Assembly: GCA_944390305.1 (NCBI GenBank)
Contig: CALXPX010000050.1
Span: forward strand, 1 to 8,760
Reading direction: 5' to 3'
Origin: an uncultured Clostridia bacterium
GTDB lineage: Bacteria > Bacillota > Clostridia > TANB77 > CAG-508
DNA: 8,760 nt
The stretch's first letter is position 1. The number at the start of each line of letters is the position of its first letter. Below, one piece after another: positions 4,149 through 8,760 of this stretch. The notes beneath the pieces are model-generated. The model was given only the letters and a program-made list of their open reading frames with translations, was not told where the DNA came from and made no database searches. The translations under genes and the position numbers were made by a program.

Positions 4149-6193
4149 TTTATATCCTCTTCTTCTTGTTTGCTATTATCTAGTAAAATTCTAAAAATTT
4201 CTGCTACACTCCAACTTTGAGCAAATGCTCCTTTTCCTTTTGATGGCATAGTAGAGTCATAAATTTCACATATACTTCCTATGGTATTTCCTTGTTCTAA
4301 TTCCTTTGTAAATGTAGATGCTACATTTAATTTAAATTGTGTTAATGTATTTTGTAGCCTTAACTTGTTTTCTGCATTTTTTTCTGCTTTTATCATATTT
4401 TTTAGTGCATCATAATATTGTCCTAAAAGCCATGGCCAGGTAATTCCTTGATGATATTTACTATCTCTTTCTTCTGGTGAGCCTGAATATATTGGTTCAA
4501 ATCCTTTTTCTCCTGAAGCTAATGTTTGAAGTCCATACTTATTAAGTAATCTTTGTGTTATAGTAACAAATACAGTTTTTGCCATGTCTTTATCACAATC
4601 TAATACTGGGTATGACATACTTATTGCAAATATTTGATTTGGTCTTACTTTATCATCGCCAAGTACATCATATAAGCATTTTTTATATGGATTATAAAAT
4701 CTTTTTACAAAAGATCTTTGACAATTTTTTGCTAGCATACCATATTCATACTGTCTACCAATTTTCATATACTTTTTAGATAAATGCTGCATTATTCTTA
4801 GAGCATTATACCACATAGCATTTATTTCTACAGCTTTTCCATTTCTTGGAGTTACTGGAATGCCATTTACTTTTGCATCCATCCATGTATTTTGTGTATC
4901 AAGAGTGCCTGATGAAATTAAATAAGTTTTATCATCAAATCTTATATTGTTTCCATCTATATTTGTATCATCTAAGTAGTTATCTATAATTTTTATCATT
5001 GTTTTATATAATTTATCTTTTACAAATTCATAATCATTTGTATAATTTAAATATTTTTGTACCTGTTCAAAGAATAGAAGCGATGCATCTGCTGAATTAT
5101 ATAATGCATGTCCATCATATTCATCAAAACCATTAGGTACTATTCCTTGTTTTACGTTATTTGCAAACGTAAGCAAAACTTCTCTTGCAATATCAAATCT
5201 TTTTGAAATAAGTAATAGGCCTTCAAAAGATATTAAACTATCTCTTCCCCAATCTAGAAACCAAGGATATCCTGCTATTATTGTATGAAGTTTCTCACTT
5301 GGTCTATATACAATAAAATTATCTGATGCTACAATGTATTTATTTACTAAATCTATATAACTTTGTTTTTCCTCTTTGTCTTTAGGAATTCTTTTTTCTT
5401 CTAGAAGTCCACTATTCTTGATTTGTTCATTTATTCTTTTTTTCTCATTTTCTATTATTTTTGTTCCACTTAATCTTGAAAGCTCCTCTATGCTATTTCC
5501 GTATTCTTCACTATCTAATGAACATAAAAATGTAATTTCTTTATCTTCATTTGGTTTTATGTCTATTTCAAAAGTACCTGGAACTGCATGATTTTCTTCA
5601 GCTTCAAATCCTCTTTCAAATTCTCTTTTATAATACATTGAATAAAATATATCATCTATGTGTTCCTTATATTTACTTCCACTAACACATATATTTATTT
5701 TTCCTTTATCTTTTCCGAAATCTAATATTACTTTATCTCTATTTATTTTTTGTGTATATCTAAATTTTAAATCTTTTGTTTCGCTATGAAAGTCTCTGAA
5801 ATTAACTATTGGAGTTAAAAGTAATTTTACATTTGCTTTTTGATTAACTATTCTATATACAATTGCTACAGTATTTTTTCCATACAACATACAAATTGAT
5901 TTTTCTATTATTACGTTTTTTACTTTGTATGTAAATATTGGTATTATTGTTTTTTCAAAGTTTACTATATATTTATATCCCTCTGAAATTTTTCCTTTAC
6001 ATTCATTAGTGTATATATCATATTTTTTATCATTTATTATTATACTTTCATCAACTTTAGATAATATAAGTTTTCTTAATCCTGGAGGATTTACTGATGC
6101 TATTAATAATCCATGGTACCTTCTTTCATTTAAACCAATATCTGTAGAAGATGCAAAACCACCTATTCCATTAGTTATTATCCATTCTCTCAT
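4145..6193 (-). CDS. Glycogen debranching enzyme, amylo-alpha-1,6-glucosidase (bacterial/archaeal GDE type)
   Basis: This cytoplasmic enzyme is expected to hydrolyse alpha-1,6 branch points of glycogen or related glucans, helping to mobilise stored carbon. At 682 residues it is a normal full-length member. The N-terminal domain opens with TNGIGGFASSTDIG and NERRYHGLLIA (7-32), the hallmark of the bacterial GDE N-terminal domain, and is largely beta (to about 265). The C-terminal part is the (alpha/alpha)6-barrel catalytic domain: GYPWFLDWGRDSL (308-320), VPNGFDEYD (352-360), SADASLLF (367-374), TWMDAKVNGIPVTPRNG (436-452) with AVEINAMWYNAL (454-465), and YHQGITWPWLLGQYYDAL (580-597). The acidic residues in DWGRD and in TWMDA are candidates for catalysis or substrate binding. 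The ATG has AAGGAAG 7 nt upstream, 34 nt after yvcK. No glycogen synthesis gene is nearby. Its placement between yvcK and ruvC is unusual. Confidence 0.94.
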   Translation of the reverse strand: MREWIITNGIGGFASSTDIGLNERRYHGLLIASVNPPGLRKLILSKVDESIIINDKKYDIYTNECKGKISEGYKYIVNFEKTIIPIFTYKVKNVIIEKSICMLYGKNTVAIVYRIVNQKANVKLLLTPIVNFRDFHSETKDLKFRYTQKINRDKVILDFGKDKGKINICVSGSKYKEHIDDIFYSMYYKREFERGFEAEENHAVPGTFEIDIKPNEDKEITFLCSLDSEEYGNSIEELSRLSGTKIIENEKKRINEQIKNSGLLEEKRIPKDKEEKQSYIDLVNKYIVASDNFIVYRPSEKLHTIIAGYPWFLDWGRDSLISFEGLLLISKRFDIAREVLLTFANNVKQGIVPNGFDEYDGHALYNSADASLLFFEQVQKYLNYTNDYEFVKDKLYKTMIKIIDNYLDDTNIDGNNIRFDDKTYLISSGTLDTQNTWMDAKVNGIPVTPRNGKAVEINAMWYNALRIMQHLSKKYMKIGRQYEYGMLAKNCQRSFVKRFYNPYKKCLYDVLGDDKVRPNQIFAISMSYPVLDCDKDMAKTVFVTITQRLLNKYGLQTLASGEKGFEPIYSGSPEERDSKYHQGITWPWLLGQYYDALKNMIKAEKNAENKLRLQNTLTQFKLNVASTFTKELEQGNTIGSICEIYDSTMPSKGKGAFAQSWSVAEIFRILLDNSKQEEEDIK

Positions 6194-6227
6194 TTGTTTA
6201 CTTCCTTTCTTTTTTGCTTATGTACAT

Positions 6228-7754
6228 TTATTTTTGTTTTCTTGGTTTTCTTTCCAAATTCTCTATCATCCTTCTTCTTGCCTGCATGTTTTTATCACTA
6301 TCTTTAATTGATTCTATTCTTTCTTTATATTTAGAATTAAATTTACTTTTAGAATTTGCAGGTTTTCTCTCAAATGGTTTTTTACCTGATTTTTGGAATT
6401 TCTTATCTTTTTTCTCTCTTTTTCTTATTTCTCTTTTTGTTTCTTTTAATCTTGAGTTTAATAATATATATTGACTATCATTTTGCATATCTTCAAATTT
6501 TAATTCATCACATATTAATTGTATTATAGTCGATGCTATTACATCTGAATCATGCCTTATCGAATCACCTTCTACTTTAGAAAGGTTTCTTTGTATTAAT
6601 TTTACTCCCATATCTTTTGCTTTTTGCACATCTGGAAGTACTACATCTGAACCTTTTAAATTGTATCGTTTTATAAATTCTGGAACAATTTCTCCAGTAT
6701 CATATATACAATAGTCTACTATTCCTTCCCCTACATATTCGTTAATTGTTCTTATGTGATCTGATAAAGTATATTCATCTGTTTGGCCTAGTTCAGTCAT
6801 TATATTACTTACATATATTTTTATTCCTTCACTTTCTTTTATAGCTTTTGCTATACCTTTTACTAATAGGTTTGGAATTACATTTGTATAAAGACTACCT
6901 GGTCCTATTACTATTGCATCTGCTTCTTTTATAGCTTCTATTACTCCAGGAGCTGGATTGCAATTTGTTGGACTTATATATATTCTATTTATTTTACTTG
7001 CAGTTTCACTGACATATTCTGGTATTTTGTCTCTATTTTCAATTACTGTTCCATCATCTAGCTCTGCACATATTTTTATTTCTTCTAATGTTACTGGTAA
7101 AACTTTTCCTGTTATATTTAGTACTTCTTTTGAATTTTCAATTGATTTAGTAAAGTTTTTATATATATTATTCATTGCAAGGAAATATATATCTCCAAAA
7201 GTTAAATCTTTTAATTGTCCAGTTTTAAACTCCATATTAAGAAGTTTTTCCATTTCATCTTCATTATATGATAGAGCAACTAAACTTTCTCTAATATCAC
7301 TTAGAGGTAACACTTGAAGTGCTTTTCTAGAATCAGTAGGAGTTTTACCATAATCTGATATAGTTACTATTGCTGTTATATTATCTGTGTAATTTTTAAG
7401 TCCTCGAAGTACTGTATTTAGTCCACTACCTCCACCTATTACAACTATTTTTGGACCTTGATTATATACTTTTTTATTAAATATCAATGTATTTACATTT
7501 TGAGTTTCTTTTCTTGTATCACTTTCTTCTACAAGTAATTCCAAAGTCCTTTTTTGCATAAATACAAATCCTATTATTATCATTGTAAAACCTATTACAA
7601 AAGAGATAATTATCTTTAATATTTCTACTATTCCTAAAGTAGTAAAATATAATAAAGTAGATATTCCATATCCAACTAATATTATTCCAACTAATATTAA
7701 AAGCATCCATCTTTTCATTTTTGCCTTTGAAGTAAACCATTTAAAAAAACCCAT
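6228..7754 (-). CDS. yvcK: Membrane-anchored YvcK/CofD-like protein with basic C-terminal tail
   Basis: YvcK proteins are Rossmann-like UDP-sugar-binding proteins needed for growth on gluconeogenic carbon sources and for normal cell shape and wall synthesis in Bacillus and relatives; they lack a proven enzyme reaction. This one has three parts. Residues 1-70 hold a basic start (FTSKAKMKRW) and two hydrophobic helices (about 17-38 and 44-66), so it is probably membrane bound. Residues 100-430 are the YvcK/CofD-like core: IGGGSGLNTVLRGL (106-119), TDNITAIVTISDYG (123-136), LPLSDIRESLVALS (149-162), FGDIYFLAMNN (186-196), SPTNCNPAPGVIEAI (261-275), IGPGSLYTNVIPNLL (283-297) and RHDSD (400-404). 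Residues 433-508 are a Lys/Arg-rich, probably disordered tail. At 508 residues it is much longer than B. subtilis YvcK (about 317). The usual DDGGSSG segment after the TxxV strand is SDYGKTPT here. The start is ATG with GGAGG 12 nt upstream, a long spacing. The gene follows murB by 24 nt. Confidence 0.93.
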   Translation of the reverse strand: MGFFKWFTSKAKMKRWMLLILVGIILVGYGISTLLYFTTLGIVEILKIIISFVIGFTMIIIGFVFMQKRTLELLVEESDTRKETQNVNTLIFNKKVYNQGPKIVVIGGGSGLNTVLRGLKNYTDNITAIVTISDYGKTPTDSRKALQVLPLSDIRESLVALSYNEDEMEKLLNMEFKTGQLKDLTFGDIYFLAMNNIYKNFTKSIENSKEVLNITGKVLPVTLEEIKICAELDDGTVIENRDKIPEYVSETASKINRIYISPTNCNPAPGVIEAIKEADAIVIGPGSLYTNVIPNLLVKGIAKAIKESEGIKIYVSNIMTELGQTDEYTLSDHIRTINEYVGEGIVDYCIYDTGEIVPEFIKRYNLKGSDVVLPDVQKAKDMGVKLIQRNLSKVEGDSIRHDSDVIASTIIQLICDELKFEDMQNDSQYILLNSRLKETKREIRKREKKDKKFQKSGKKPFERKPANSKSKFNSKYKERIESIKDSDKNMQARRRMIENLERKPRKQK

Positions 7755-7778
7755 AATTAATATATTCCTCCATTTAAA

Positions 7779-8663
7779 TTATTCCCCTATAATTTTTATT
7801 TCAGGTTCTATTTTTTTCTTAAATTTCTCATATACTGTTTTTTGTACATAATTAATTAAATCTATAACATCTTTTGCTTTTGCATTTCCTTTGTTTACAA
7901 TAAACCCTGCATGTTTTTTTGATACTTCTGCTCCTCCTATAGTATACCCTTTTAAGTTTGCATCATCAATTAGTTTGGCAGTAATGAATCCATCTCCTCT
8001 TTTAAAAGTACTTCCTGCACTAGGCATATCTAAAGGCTGTGTTTCTTTTCTTTTAGCTGCATATTCTAACATTTTTTCTTTAATTTCTTTTTCTGAACCT
8101 TTTTCTAATTTTAAAACTGTATTTAAAATTATACTTTTTTTATTTTCAAATATACTTTTCCTATATTCAAATTCATGATCTTCGTTCTTTAGTGTTTCAA
8201 TTTTATTGGTTTCTAAGTTTAAATATTTTGTTTCTAAAACAATATCTTTCATTTCCTTTCCAAATGCTCCAGCATTCATATAAATAGCTCCACCTATACT
8301 TCCTGGTATACCTGCTGCAAATTCAAATCCAGATAAATTTTTCTTTAGTAATATATTTGCAAGCATTGCATTTGTCATTCCTGCACAAACAGTTACTTTT
8401 TCATCATTTATTTCATATTTATTTTCTGTATACTTTAATACCACTCCTCTTATTCCATTATCTTTAACTAATAAATTCGTTCCATTACCTATAACAGTAA
8501 TTTCTTTATTTTCTATTTTTTTTAAAACTTTTTCTAATTTTTCTAATTCATCTATAATTAGAAAAATATCTGCCATTCCTCCTATTTTAAAAGATGTATG
8601 AATGCTCATTGGTTCATTGTATTTTACATTTCCACTTCCTAATATGCTTTCTAAATTATCCAA
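7779..8663 (-). CDS. murB: UDP-N-acetylenolpyruvoylglucosamine reductase MurB
   Basis: MurB is the cytoplasmic FAD enzyme that uses NADPH to reduce UDP-GlcNAc-enolpyruvate to UDP-MurNAc, the second committed step of peptidoglycan precursor synthesis. The 294-residue protein is the short, type II form typical of Firmicutes. The FAD-binding part shows NTSF-type HTSFKIGG (22-29), VIGNGTNLLVKD (57-68) and GFEFAAGIPGSIGGAIYMNAGAFG (112-135). The substrate domain has EYRKSIF (166-172) with catalytic-type Arg168, PSAGSTFKR (214-222) with the proton-donor Ser218, the KLIDDANLKGYTIGGAEVSKKHAGFIVN stretch (230-257), and the C-terminal EPEIKIIGE (286-294) with the conserved Glu. The start is TTG at 8663-8661, with AGGAGGG 7 nt upstream; the ATG further up (8700) is out of frame and soon meets a stop. 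It is the first gene after the promoter at the right edge. Confidence 0.97.
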   Translation of the reverse strand: MDNLESILGSGNVKYNEPMSIHTSFKIGGMADIFLIIDELEKLEKVLKKIENKEITVIGNGTNLLVKDNGIRGVVLKYTENKYEINDEKVTVCAGMTNAMLANILLKKNLSGFEFAAGIPGSIGGAIYMNAGAFGKEMKDIVLETKYLNLETNKIETLKNEDHEFEYRKSIFENKKSIILNTVLKLEKGSEKEIKEKMLEYAAKRKETQPLDMPSAGSTFKRGDGFITAKLIDDANLKGYTIGGAEVSKKHAGFIVNKGNAKAKDVIDLINYVQKTVYEKFKKKIEPEIKIIGE

Positions 8664-8670
8664 TAGAGTA

Positions 8671-8677
8671 CCCTCCT
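8671..8677 (-). promoter_or_regulatory. RBS fixing the TTG start of murB
   Basis: AGGAGGG on the minus strand, 7 nt before TTG at 8663, is a near-perfect Shine-Dalgarno. It supports the non-ATG start; the protein begins MDNLESILG, as short MurB proteins do. Confidence 0.85.
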
Positions 8678-8690
8678 TTTTACAGTTCCT

Positions 8691-8719
8691 ATTTTATCAT
8701 TTTTATTTTTTTTTTACAA
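8691..8719 (-). promoter_or_regulatory. Candidate sigma-A promoter for the murB gene train
   Basis: On the minus strand TTGTAA (8719-8714), a 17-nt spacer and TAAAAT (8696-8691) form a vegetative-type promoter; the -10 is preceded by TGA, making it an extended -10 (TGn). The start point would fall near 8684, leaving a leader of about 20 nt with the AGGAGGG RBS. Position and spacing are ideal for the first gene of the train. The 41 bases further upstream show no clear feature. Low-complexity A-runs make chance matches possible. Confidence 0.55.
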
Positions 8720-8760
8720 TATTATTACAAAAATAACATTTTAAAAATTTTGATTATTTT

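Noticed and set aside
5925..6474. Overlapping plus-strand frames opposite the debranching enzyme and yvcK, with hydrophobic stretches.
   Set aside because: They lie wholly opposite well-supported genes, and apparent membrane segments arise from T-rich antisense sequence. No credible RBS or family match.
7519..7740. A 73-codon minus-strand frame inside the yvcK 5' region.
   Set aside because: It is an alternative frame of the yvcK membrane-helix region, rich in Asn, Ile, Tyr and Phe with no motifs. The yvcK frame there has the expected two helices.
1..8760. CRISPR array, tRNA/rRNA, insertion sequence, phage or toxin-antitoxin module.
   Set aside because: No regularly spaced repeats, no cloverleaf or conserved RNA motifs, no transposase or integrase, and no extra gene pairs were found; almost all sequence is taken up by housekeeping genes.

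Overview
The window comes from a very AT-rich, spore-forming Firmicute, most likely an uncultured or gut-type member of the Clostridia. Four things point that way: the base composition, the strong AGGAGG-type ribosome binding sites with some TTG starts, a germination protease gene (gpr), and a clostridial-type prepilin-like leader (KGITLIALVV). I cannot name a species.

Every credible gene lies on the minus strand, so the window reads right to left. At the right edge a vegetative-type promoter (8691-8719) precedes a tightly spaced gene train. In transcription order it is murB (peptidoglycan precursor synthesis), yvcK (membrane-anchored YvcK/CofD-like protein of central metabolism and cell shape), an amylo-alpha-1,6-glucosidase (glycogen debranching), ruvC (Holliday junction resolvase, interrupted), holA (DNA polymerase III delta), an RdgB/HAM1-type nucleotide-pool sanitising pyrophosphatase, a DUF6873-type protein of unknown function, and gpr (degrades spore SASPs at germination). 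Gaps are 24-45 nt, and the debranching enzyme and ruvC overlap by 4 nt (ATGA). The exception is a 130-nt gap after ruvC, which the broken ruvC tail explains. A 20-bp-stem hairpin at 183-226 closes the train. Beyond it a promoter and a perfect RBS drive the first codons of a prepilin-like protein that runs off the left edge.

The genes are a housekeeping mix (cell wall, carbon storage, DNA replication and repair, nucleotide quality control) with a sporulation gene at the end. Two observations stand out. First, ruvC carries an in-frame TAA at codon 128, while the next 33 codons still encode a recognisable RuvC C-terminus with the last two catalytic aspartates. Second, an exact match to the Bacillus sigma-G promoter consensus sits just upstream of gpr, with its -10 element in the loop of a 13-bp hairpin. 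That hairpin would sequester the gpr RBS in read-through mRNA but not in mRNA started at the sigma-G promoter. This could keep the protease silent in growing cells although it lies downstream of vegetative genes.

I found no CRISPR array, tRNA, rRNA, insertion sequence, phage gene or defence system. The two regulatory and decay observations are the real interest here; I do not see a wholly new multi-gene system.
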